A DNA stretch of 64,000 nt from Zizania palustris (Eukaryota; Streptophyta; Magnoliopsida; Poales; Poaceae), in NCBI GenBank assembly GCA_019279435.1, contig JAAALK010000084.1:12914916-12978915 (forward strand), in the 5' to 3' direction. The translations under genes were made by a program, and so were the position numbers. The notes beneath the pieces are model-generated. The model saw only the letters and a program-made list of their open reading frames with translations. It searched no databases and was not told where the DNA came from. Shown in pieces: positions 23,051-35,056 of the stretch. Numbering within the stretch: the stretch's first letter is position 1; every line of letters starts with the position of its first letter.

Positions 23051-24250
23051 GGTGCAGCAGGAACAGATCGAGTCAAGAATCAAACAACCGGGCAGTGTGC
23101 ACAGGTATGCATCAACCAGGAACAAATTTACTCAAACCTGTCCAGCGATCCAGCCGTCCACCTCCCTCAAACCGCATCAAGGTATGCATATATCAACACA
23201 AAACATCAAACACAATATATATAAATATGATTCAGAACAAAGCTACATACACATAGGTTTGAAGAGATAGTCCTATACCTAATCATCGCATAAACTCATA
23301 ATCAGGAATCAAACAAGCAGCCAATGTGCACATGTATGCATCAACCAGGAATAGATTTGCTCAAACTGACCTCGAACCTGTGCATGCCTCTTGCTGTTTG
23401 GTGTTATCATGATAGTTGCATAAACATGTTACATTGTAGATTAAATTTAAACATCAAGGAGGAAATCGTTAGAAGCAATATGATTCAATGCATTAGGTTC
23501 TAACTACATGTATTCCATTGTCGTGTGTCTGAATTCATCTTGTGTGAAACATACCTTCAATGTTGCCCAAATTTCAGATGATAGCAACCTGGCCATTGTT
23601 TTCATCCTTTAATTGCTTCATCATCATGTAAATTCTGTAAAACATACAAAACACAATAATAATGAGATCAAACACATGTTGCATTCAGTAAATAGTGTCT
23701 GCATTATTTATTTTACACTCTACTGAAAACCCGAATCATACTTTTGCGCTACATACCTTCAATGTTGCCAGACCAAAAGGTTAAGGTGGCAAGAGTTTAT
23801 GCGATAATTAATCCTCTACTACTAGCATAATAGCCGGGCTTTCACCACCAAAGGATGCATCTATAAAACATACCAAATAGTAGGTGGCTTACTAACCAAT
23901 TTGCATCTGGGTCATGTCATTGAGCTTGCTTAATATGTTTTCTCATGTTCTTTACAAGCAATATTAGAATAAATGTTATCTTTTTTTGCCTTACAGTGTA
24001 ATGTTCAATTACAATTGCCTTAATTAATTACACTCGAATAAGAATCGATCTATCACTTCTCATGATGGGAGCGAGAACATATGGTCGGACCGCATTGACA
24101 GATATTACAAACCATGTCAAAAAAGGTGCCATTTATATTGCCTAACTATATTTCAAAAAATTTTCCCTTAAATACTCATGTTAGCATGAAATGATCCGGT
24201 TTCGTTTGGTAATCCTAACATACCTTGCTACCATTGATGTCAACTTATAG

Positions 24251-25090
24251 GAACATGTCAGCCACCTAACGGTAACGATGTTCGTAAGAGGGAAGAGAAG
24301 AATAGAAAACAACGGGAATACCGTGCAAGGATAAAGGCTGCGTCATCTCTAAATATTTCAGGTACGTTTGTCAGCTCAAAGATACCTTGCTACATATAGT
24401 CAATCGTTTTTATGTAAATTTCCTAAACTTGTAGGAACACAACAAGCACCTGACGATAACGAGGTGCGTAAGAGGGAAGAGAGGAATAGAAAACAACGAG
24501 AATATCGTGCAAGAAAGAAGGCTCGTGAAAATAGTACCCAGAAAGATGGAATGAATAAGTTCGAATCATCTCCATGTACTTCAAGTATAGATCAACAATC
24601 ATCATATGGCCAAGGGTATGCAACGGATCTACAAGCATCAAATGTGCTACAAGCTAATGATTTGACTCTTACGGGTATTTCTTACACAAATTATTTCCTT
24701 ATTATATGTTTAACTTCGTTTCATATCATATAAAGGATTCAATTTTTTTATTCTCAACCGCTCCGTAGGAAATATTCTATCACCGTGTGGGACAGGATAT
24801 TCAACAGTTCTACAAGCATCAACCCTGCTACAAGCTAATGAGTTGACTCTTGCGGGTATTTCTTACACAAATTATTTCCTTGTACACTTCACTTCATCAT
24901 ATAGGATGAGATTTTCTATACACTAATATTGTGCGGACCCGCTCTGTAGGAAGTAATCTATCACCATATGGTACAGGGATTTCAACAATTTTGCAAGCCT
25001 CAAGTGTCGAAGATAAGGAAAATTATGATCAAGAAGATGAAAACATTAGTTGGCTACATAGAAATGATAACTACATGAAACTACATAAAG
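24251..25090 (+). CDS. Duplicated basic-region exons, likely 5' part of the Ulp1-module gene
   Basis: Four exons with GT..AG borders: 24251-24361, 24435-24674, 24779-24855 and 24960-25090. Each starts with two bases that complete a Gly codon and ends with one base (G), so all introns are phase 1. Exons 1 and 2 share RKREERNRKQREYRAR, a highly basic helix-like segment. Exons 2, 3 and 4 share the pattern LSPYGTGISTILQAS with changes; exons 2 and 3 also share LQANDLTL. A fragment of the basic unit recurs at about 25200. This is exon shuffling by internal duplication. The basic segment recalls the N-termini of plant Helitron helicases or a bZIP basic region, but fits neither properly. Exon 4 ends in a phase that fits the exon at 35057, so the Ulp1 exons may continue this gene. 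No start codon was identified. Confidence 0.6.
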
Positions 25091-25240
25091 GTCTCATTCT
25101 ATCTTTGTATTCGTACTGTACTTACCTTAGCAAATATTTTATACAATATGGCATCTAGCTGTCCATGAAAATATAAACAAACACTCATGTAGTAGATAGT
25201 GTAAACAAGAGGGAAGGGAGGAACATAAAACAACGGGAAT

Positions 25241-28200
25241 ATGCAAATTGAAACATTCAGGTAAAATAAATCTAGCTCACTAGCTCAGTGTATATCACTG
25301 TACTTGTGCTAGATTACATGTTTGTCCTGAAATAACTGCTTTAGGGAAATAATTACTAAATGTTGCTATGACTAAATTTCTTGTTTCCTTTAACTGCAGT
25401 ACAGATGGCTTGCAATGAGCTTATGGATTATGTGTTCATGAATTGTAAGACTCCATTGAATAGTGTTGTTGTCTATGTAAGTAACTAACTATTCTAAACT
25501 CCATTGCACTTTTTTGGAATATGTAAGTAGTGCAAGTACTTCTTCATTGTTTTTTAATCAATATATGGCTTCATTATGTTGTCTAATAGTGCATGGCTTT
25601 ATTATGTTGTCCAATATCTATGTCAAAACAGGGATAAAGGAAGAAACTCAGCTAATAGCTCTCCACCAATTTCTAACAATACCAATGTAAAGCTGCCAAT
25701 GAAAACTACCATTTTTTGTGAGTAAGTGCAGAGGAGGTAGTTGTAGAGAGATGTTTGAATGCATTTATTCTCTCATATGCAAATTATGGTTGATGTATAC
25801 CTGAGTTGGGTATATTAAATTTGTACAGCTCTTATTTGTATTGGGTATCCATATACATGCTATATAGCATGAATGCTTGAAATTCAGTATATTTGCCCAT
25901 ATTGTTGCTTATATAGAGATGCAATATGTCCATTTATTATTTCAAGGAATATATGATTTCTATGGAACTGTTAACAACTTAACATACATCAAGGAGGGAG
26001 GTGCATAAATCAAATACAATGTATATAAAAATGATATGCAGATATTCAGTCAGAAAAAATATAGCAGGAGATATAGTGATCAATATTTATATTCCTTGGT
26101 AACTTTGTATTCCTCAATAACTCTTCAAATTATGTTGCAACAGCTAAGGAATCATACAACAGAGGTTAAAAATCACCTATTTCAACTAAATTTCACTATT
26201 CCACAGGAATATTTATTTGGAAGACAAGGAAATCAAATCATTTCAGCAAACATACCTGATCATCTGAGAGAGCTCATTCTGTAGAAGCTTTTGTGGATCA
26301 TCATCCTCTCAAATGGTTTTTTATAGCTGAAATGAAATGAAATGAAATGAAATTTCTGTTTGTCTTATGCATTTTTATGCCAAAAAATGTACATGGTTTA
26401 CCTCAAAAAGATTATATATTACTATTTTCAGTTTGTCTTATGCATTTTTTGCCAATCCATGTTTCTCAGAATGAAAGAGAGAAGAACACAACTAAAACAT
26501 CTCTACCATTAAATGCAACAGGATAAAGACCAATGCAAAATGACTTGTATGATACAACAAGCTTGACATGATACAAATGATGAGTGATATGTAAGTGAAG
26601 TAATGTTGAAATTTGATTTACTTCTTGTTAATGATAATTTAATTTCAAGTTTAACACTAATGCATATAAGTATAACAGTGTATATGAGCAAGGCATAATT
26701 TTTTTTGCATAAAACAAATGTTAGGCATTAGCTGTTGTAAAGGAGGAGGGAAGGAAATTCATGTCAAAATAGGGATAAAGGAAGAAACTCAGCTAATAGC
26801 TCTCTACCAATTTCTAACAAAACCACTAATGGACTTGAGTTTAAACTGTTCTAATAGCTTATCCCTGGATATTTATAACATATGCTAATTGAAACATTCA
26901 GGTAAAATAAATCTAGCTCACTAGCTCAGTGTATAGCATTGTACTTGTGCTAGATTACATGTTTGTCCTGAAATAACTGCTTTAGGGAAATAATTACTAA
27001 ATGTTGCTATGACTAAATTTCTTGTTTCCTTTAACTGCAGTACAGATGGCTTGAAATGAGCTTATGGATTATGTGTTCATGAATTGTAAGACTCCATTGA
27101 ATAGTGTTGTTGTCTATGTAAGTAACTAACTATTCTAAACTCCATTGCACTTTTTGGAATATGTAAGTAGTGCAAGTACTTCTTCATTGTTTTTTAATCA
27201 ATATATGGCTTCATTATGTTGTCTAACATTTGTTTTATGCAAAAAAATTATGCCTTGCTCATATACACTGTTATAAAGGAGGAGGGAAGGAAATTCATGT
27301 CAAAATAGGGATAAAGGAAGAAACTCAGCTAATAGCTCTCTATCAATTTCTAACAAAACCACTAATGGACTTGAGTTTAAACTGTTCTAATATCTTATCC
27401 CTGGATATTTATAACATATGCTAATTGAAACATTCAGGTAAAATAAATCTAGCTCACTAGCTCAGTGTATAGCACTGTACTTGTGCTAGATTACATGTTT
27501 GTCCTGAAATAACTGCTTTAGGGAAATAATTACTAAATGTTGCTATGACTAAATTTCTTGTTTCCTTTAACTGCAGTACAGATGGCTTGCAATGAGCTTA
27601 TGGATTATGTGTTCATGAATTGTAAGACTCCATTGAATAGTGTTGTTGTCTATGTAAGTAACTAACTATTCTAAACTCCATTGCACTTTTTTGGAATATG
27701 TAAGTAGTGCAAGTACTTCTTCATTGTTTTTTAATCAATATATGGCTTCATTATGTTGTCTAATAGTGCATGGCTTTATTATGTTGTCCAATATCTATGT
27801 CAAAACAGGGATAAAGGAAGAAACTCAGCTAATAGCTCTCCACCAATTTCTAACAATACCAATGTAAAGCTGCCAATGAAAACTACCATTTTTTGTGAGT
27901 AAGTGCAGAGGAGGTAGTTGTAGAGAGATGTTTGAATGCATTTATTCTCTCATATGCAAATTATGGTTGATGTATACCTGAGTTGGGTATATTAAATTTG
28001 TACAGCTCTTATTTGTATTGGGTATCCATATACATGCTATATAGCATGAATGCTTGAAATTCAGTATATTTGCCCATATTGTTGCTTATATAGAGATGCA
28101 ATATGTCCATTTATTATTTCAAGGAATATATGATTTCTATGGAACTGTTAACAACTTAACATACATCAAGGAGGGAGGTGCATAAATCAAATACAATGTA

Positions 28201-31200
28201 TATAAAAATGATATGCAGATATTCAGTCAGAAAAAATATAGCAGGAGATATAGTGATCAATATTTATATTCCTTGGTAACTTTGTATTCCTCAATAACTC
28301 TTCAAATTATGTTGCAACAGCTAAGGAATCATACAACAGAGGTTAAAAATCACCTATTTCAACTAAATTTCACTATTCCACAGGAATATTTATTTGGAAG
28401 ACAAGGAAATCAAATCATTTCAGCAAACATACCTGATCATCTGAGAGAGCTCATTCTGTAGAAGCTTTTGTGGATCATCATCCTCTCAAATGGTTTTTTA
28501 TAGCTGAAATGAAATGAAATGAAATGAAATTTCTGTTTGTCTTATGCATTTTTATGCCAAAAATGTACATGGTTTACCTCAAAAAGATTATATATTACTA
28601 TTTTCAGTTTGTCTTATGCATTTTTGCCAATCCATGTTTCTCAGAATGAAAGAGAGAAGAACACAACTAAACATCTCTACCATTAAATGCAACAGGATAA
28701 AGACCAATGCAAAATGACTTGTATGATACAACAAGCTTGACATGATACAAATGATGAGTGATATGTAAGTGAAGTAATGTTGAAATTTGATTTACTTCTT
28801 GTTAATGATAATTTAATTTCAAGTTTAACACTAATGCATATAAGTATAACAGTGTATATGAGCAAGGCATAATTTTTTTTGCATAAAACAAATGTTAGGC
28901 ATTAGCTGTTGTAAAGGAGGAGGGAAGGAAATTCATGTCAAAATAGGGATAAAGGAAGAAACTCAGCTAATAGCTCTCTACCAATTTCTAACAAAACCAC
29001 TAATGGACTTGAGTTTAAACTGTTCTAATAGCTTATCCCTGGATATTTATAACATATGCTAATTGAAACATTCAGGTAAAATAAATCTAGCTCACTAGCT
29101 CAGTGTATAGCATTGTACTTGTGCTAGATTACATGTTTGTCCTGAAATAACTGCTTTAGGGAAATAATTACTAAATGTTGCTATGACTAAATTTCTTGTT
29201 TCCTTTAACTGCAGTACAGATGGCTTGAAATGAGCTTATGGATTATGTGTTCATGAATTGTAAGACTCCATTGAATAGTGTTGTTGTCTATGTAAGTAAC
29301 TAACTATTCTAAACTCCATTGCACTTTTTTGGAATATGTAAGTAGTGCAAGTACTTCTTCATTGTTTTTTAATCAATATATGGCTTCATTATGTTGTCTA
29401 ACATTTGTTTTATGCAAAAAAATTATGCCTTGCTCATATACACTGTTATAAAGGAGGAGGGAAGGAAATTCATGTCAAAATAGGGATAAAGGAAGAAACT
29501 CAGCTAATAGCTCTCTATCAATTTCTAACAAAACCACTAATGGACTTGAGTTTAACTGTTCTAATATCTTATCCCTGGATATTTATAACATATGCTAATT
29601 GAAACATTCAGGTAAAATAAATCTAGCTCACTAGCTCAGTGTATAGCACTGTACTTGTGCTAGATTACATGTTTGTCCTGAAATAACTGCTTTAGGGAAA
29701 TAATTACTAAATGTTGCTATGACTAAATTTCTTGTTTCCTTTAACTGCAGTACAGATGGCTTGCAATGAGCTTATGGATTATGTGTTCATGAATTGTAAG
29801 ACTCCATTGAATAGTGTTGTTGTCTATGTAAGTAACTAACTATTCTAAACTCCATTGCACTTTTTTGGAATATGTAAGTAGTGCAAGTACTTCTTCATTG
29901 TTTTTTAATCAATATATGGCTTCATTATGTTGTCTAATAGTGCATGGCTTTATTATGTTGTCCAATATCTATGTCAAAACAGGGATAAAGGAAGAAACTC
30001 AGCTAATAGCTCTCCACCAATTTCTAACAATACCAATGTAAAGCTGCCAATGAAACTACCATTTTTTGTGAGTAAGTGCAGAGGAGGTAGTTGTAGAGAG
30101 ATGTTTGAATGCATTTATTCTCTCATATGCAAATTATGGTTGATGTATACCTGAGTTGGGTATATTAAATTTGTACAGCTCTTATTTGTATTGGGTATCC
30201 ATATACATGCTATATAGCATGAATGCTTGAAATTCAGTATATTTGCCCATATTGTTGCTTATATAGAGATGCAATATGTCCATTTATTATTACAAGGAAT
30301 ATATGATTTCTATGGAACTGTTAACAACTTAACATACATCAAGGAGGGAGGTGCATAAATCAAATACAATGTATATAAAAATGATATGCAGATATTCAGT
30401 CAGAAAAAATATAGCAGGAGATATAGTGATCAATATTTATATTCCTTGGTAACTTTGTATTCCTCAATAACTCTTCAAATTATGTTGCAACAGCTAAGGA
30501 ATCATACAACAGAGGTTAAAAATCACCTATTTCAACTAAATTTCACTATTCCACAGGAATATTTATTTGGAAGACAAGGAAATCAAATCATTTCAGCAAA
30601 CATACCTGATCATCTGAGAGAGCTCATTCTGTAGAAGCTTTTGTGGATCATCATCCTCTCAAATGGTTTTTTATAGCTGAAATGAAATGAAATGAAATGA
30701 AATTTCTGTTTGTCTTATGCATTTTTATGCCAAAAAATGTACATGGTTTACCTCAAAAGATTATATATTACTATTTTCAGTTTGTCTTATGCATTTTTTG
30801 CCAATCCATGTTTCTCAGAATGAAAGAGAGAAGAACACAACTAAAACATCTCTACCATTAAATGCAACAGGATAAAGACCAATGCAAAATGACTTGTATG
30901 ATACAACAAGCTTGACATGATACAAATGATGAGTGATATGTAAGTGAAGTAATGTTGAAATTTGATTTACTTCTTGTTAATGATAATTTAATTTCAAGTT
31001 TAACACTAATGCATATAAGTATAACAGTGTATATGAGCAAGGCATAATTTTTTTTGCATAAAACAAATGTTAGGCATTAGCTGTTGTAAAGGAGGAGGGA
31101 AGGAAATTCATGTCAAAATAGGGATAAAGGAAGAAACTCAGCTAATAGCTCTCTACCAATTTCTAACAAAACCACTAATGGACTTGAGTTTAAACTGTTC

Positions 31201-33250
31201 TAATAGCTTATCCCTGGATATTTATAACATATGCTAATTGAAACATTCAGGTAAATAAATCTAGCTCACTAGCTCAGTGTATAGCATTGTACTTGTGCTA
31301 GATTACATGTTTGTCCTGAAATAACTGCTTTAGGGAAATAATTACTAAATGTTGCTATGACTAAATTTCTTGTTTCCTTTAACTGCAGTACAGATGGCTT
31401 GAAATGAGCTTATGGATTATGTGTTCATGAATTGTAAGACTCCATTGAATAGTGTTGTTGTCTATGTAAGTAACTAACTATTCTAAACTCCATTGCACTT
31501 TTTTGGAATATGTAAGTAGTGCAAGTACTTCTTCATTGTTTTTTAATCAATATATGGCTTCATTATGTTGTCTAACATTTGTTTTATGCAAAAAAAATTA
31601 TGCCTTGCTCATATACACTGTTATAAAGGAGGAGGGAAGGAAATTCATGTCAAAATAGGGATAAAGGAAGAAACTCAGCTAATAGCTCTCTATCAATTTC
31701 TAACAAAACCACTAATGGACTTGAGTTTAAACTGTTCTAATATCTTATCCCTGGATATTTATAACATATGCTAATTGAAACATTCAGGTAAAATAAATCT
31801 AGCTCACTAGCTCAGTGTATAGCACTGTACTTGTGCTAGATTACATGTTTGTCCTGAAATAACTGCTTTAGGGAAATAATTACTAAATGTTGCTATGACT
31901 AAATTTCTTGTTTCCTTTAACTGCAGTACAGATGGCTTGCAATGAGCTTATGGATTATGTGTTCATGAATTGTAAGACTCCATTGAATAGTGTTGTTGTC
32001 TATGTAAGTAACTAACTATTCTAAACTCCATTGCACTTTTTGGAATATGTAAGTAGTGCAAGTACTTCTTCATTGTTTTTTAATCAATATATGGCTTCAT
32101 TATGTTGTCTAATAGTGCATGGCTTTATTATGTTGTCCAATATCTATGTCAAAACAGGGATAAAGGAAGAAACTCAGCTAATAGCTCTCCACCAATTTCT
32201 AACAATACCAATGTAAAGCTGCCAATGAAAACTACCATTTTTTGTGAGTAAGTGCAGAGGAGGTAGTTGTAGAGAGATGTTTGAATGCATTTATTCTCTC
32301 ATATGCAAATTATGGTTGATGTATACCTGAGTTGGGTATATTAAATTTGTACAGCTCTTATTTGTATTGGGTATCCATATACATGCTATATAGCATGAAT
32401 GCTTGAAATTCAGTATATTTGCCCATATTGTTGCTTATATAGAGATGCAATATGTCCATTTATTATTTCAAGGAATATATGATTTCTATGGAACTGTTAA
32501 CAACTTAACATACATCAAGGAGGGAGGTGCATAAATCAAATACAATGTATATAAAAATGATATGCAGATATTCAGTCAGAAAAAATATAGCAGGAGATAT
32601 AGTGATCAATATTTATATTCCTTGGTAACTTTGTATTCCTCAATAACTCTTCAAATTATGTTGCAACAGCTAAGGAATCATACAACAGAGGTTAAAATCA
32701 CCTATTTCAACTAAATTTCACTATTCCACAGGAATATTTATTTGGAAGACAAGGAAATCAAATCATTTCAGCAAACATACCTGATCATCTGGGAGAGCTC
32801 ATTCTGTAGAAGCTTTTGTGGATCATCATCCTCTCAAATGGTTTTTTATAGCTGAAATGAAATGAAATGAAATGAAATTTCTGTTTGTCTTATGCATTTT
32901 TGAAATGAAATGCAATTTCAGATTGTCTTATGCATTTTATGCCAAAAAATGTACATGGTTTACCTCAAAAACATTATATATTACTATTTTCAGTTTGTCT
33001 TATGCATTTTTTGCCAATCCATGTTTCTCAGAATGAAACAGAGAAGAACACAACTAAAACATCTCTACCATTAAATGCAACAGGATAAAGACCAATGCAA
33101 AATGAATTGTATGATACAACAAGCTTGACATGATACAAATGATGAGTGATATGTAAGTGAAGTAATGTTGAAATTTGAATTACTTCTTGTTAATGATAAT
33201 TTAATTTCAAGTTTAACACTAATGCATATAACAGTGTATATGAGCAAGGC
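25241..33250. repeat. Nested tandem array: 2.18-kb units with an internal 0.54-kb duplication
   Basis: Large units begin at 25261, 27438, 29612 and 31788 (periods 2177, 2174, 2176); the fourth is incomplete. Inside each of the first three, the first part of the unit is repeated again 536-537 bases before the next unit (26902, 29076, 31251). Each of the seven copies of this module has an exon-like segment between CTGCAG and GTAAGT, starting near ATGGCTTG. The four main copies read TGC at the third codon and the three internal copies TGA (stop). An identical 82-codon ORF (26036, 28213, 30386) rides in the unit. Differences between units are a few substitutions and homopolymer indels, so amplification is recent. 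A GAAAT microsatellite recurs in each unit. It lies in what may be one long intron. Confidence 0.9.
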
Positions 33251-34140
33251 ACAAATTCATAAAACATTGTGTTTCACTAAAAATTGTAAATATCAACATT
33301 TGAATGTGGACTTATTGGGAACTTGGGATGACCTAGAAAACTTATAATTTTGTGTATGATATGCCAGCATCTGCATAACAATCTTACATGATAATTCTGA
33401 CAACAACAAAATGTTTCTAACACAAGTGCAACAGATCTGTAAAATCAAGAACATGTTTCAACTGACAACAAGCACAAGTGCAGTAGATTTGCAGCATTCA
33501 AATGACAACTATGCTATCTCCTTTGACATAAAGCAACATTCATATCAGTCAGATTCAAGCATAAACAGTAAATTCAGTCAGAAGAGTCATGCTCAAAATT
33601 CAAGCAGTTCCATCATCATGCTGAATCTAGCAAAATGATTAAAATTATGCCAGAAGTGCATAATTTAAGGGAACATCAGATTTCAATTTCTAATCCTATC
33701 AGAGATATGATACATTGGTGTACAAGTTGTATTACAGACAATCCTTAATGTAACCATCAAATATTGATATCAGAGCAAATATGATAATTGGTTCTCAGGT
33801 AGAAAGATTATTATTGTTGAAAGATACCATGAAAAATAAAAGGAGGCACAACAATTCAACTGAAACCAAAAAATAAAATGAATATTTTAGACAGGAGATC
33901 TGATACGGGAGCATTACCAGATTGTGCATACAATCTGACTAAGATAACAAATTACGGAAAGGATAGAAACAAATCACAAATATTTGTTTCAAATTACATG
34001 ATTCTAACTAAATTTTAGGACAGAAGAAACAGAATCCGTTGTATATTATTCAACCCTGATCCACCCTCCATTGCTACAACAACCAGGACGCACGACCTCC
34101 CTAGCCAAATCCCCCCTTCACAGTTCTGCCAATTTGAAGG
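33251..34140. other. AT-rich stretch inside the Helitron
   Basis: No recognised gene. ORFs at 33165-33347 and 33411-33638 have no known domain and no conserved splice context. Confidence 0.45.
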
Positions 34141-34790
34141 AGAAAGGGGAGCAGTGCTTACCTAATAATCCCACGGCGACGAGATCTGCGTGTGATCCCT
34201 CTCCCGCCGATGGTGCCGAGACGGACTCGGTGCGGTTGCTCGTGGAGGTGAGTACACGGAGGTTGAAGACGCGACTGCGTGTGCAGGTGACCGCCGGCGA
34301 GATCTGTGTGTGCTCGCTCTCCCGCCAACGGTGTCGGTGCTAGGTGCGGTCGCCTGTGGAGCGGAGGGGACGAAAGGTGAAGACGCGAACGCCTGTGGAG
34401 GTAACCGCCGGCGAGATCTGCTCCCTCTCTCGCCGACGATGCTGAGGCTAGGTGTGGACACTTGTTGAGGTTAGTGGACGAAAGGTGGAGACGTGAGCGT
34501 GTGTGGAGGTGACCGCCGGTGAGACCCTCTCCCGCCGACGGTGCCGATGCTACCTAGGTGCCGACTGTGGAGTGTGGAGGGGAAAACTGCGGAAGGGAAA
34601 TGCATGAGCTGCGGAGGGGACGGAAGGTGGAGACGCGAGCGAGTGTGGAGGTGACCGCCGGTGAGTCCCTCTCCCGCCGACGGTGCCGATGATACCGATG
34701 ATACCTAGGTGTCGACTGTGGAGTGTGGAGTGTGGAGGGGAAAGCTTCGAAGGGGAGAAAATATCTGAGCTGTGAAGCTGTGGAGGGGAG
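34140..34790. repeat. GC-rich degenerate tandem repeat
   Basis: Repeated blocks contain GTGGAGGTGACCGCCGG, GAGATCTG or GAGTCCCTCTC, CCGCCGACGGTGCCGATG and a GTGGAGACGCGAGCG-like segment. Units are of the order of 100-190 bp and diverged. ORFs on both strands are Ser/Arg/Pro-rich artefacts. It may be a CpG-rich promoter-like piece that was captured and expanded, but no transcript evidence is in the sequence. Confidence 0.7.
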
Positions 34791-35056
34791 AAGATGATGC
34801 GCACATTTAGCAATTTCCACCCTGTGTTTTTTAGGTATTGCACAGTACTGTTTTTTATACTAATTAATGTGTTTGTTCTTTTCCTATAGGTATAGTAGCG
34901 GCACAAATCAGGGTAAAACTATAAATTATCAAGGTGAACACATTATTTAGTATTTAGGCGTAATGTCAAATGCACCCATTATTTTAGTATATATCACTAT
35001 TATTTTAAAACATATTTTAAGTAATGGTATTCTTTGGTGCATTTTGTAATGTACAG

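Noticed and set aside
24435..24674. bZIP transcription factor
   Set aside because: The segment RKREERNRKQREYRARKKA is basic, but the N-x7-R spacing of a bZIP and a leucine zipper are missing.
26036..26284. 82-codon ORF, repeated identically at 28213 and 30386, as a protein gene family
   Set aside because: It is copied because the whole 2.18-kb unit is copied. The last part could be a terminal exon (after TTGCAACAG), but no known domain or start context supports a gene.
25241..33250. CRISPR-like array
   Set aside because: The repeat units are kilobases long, have no short spacers, and the DNA is plant nuclear.
34162..34906. Ser/Arg/Pro-rich minus-strand ORFs as genes
   Set aside because: They lie in a GC-rich tandem repeat and differ between overlapping frames.
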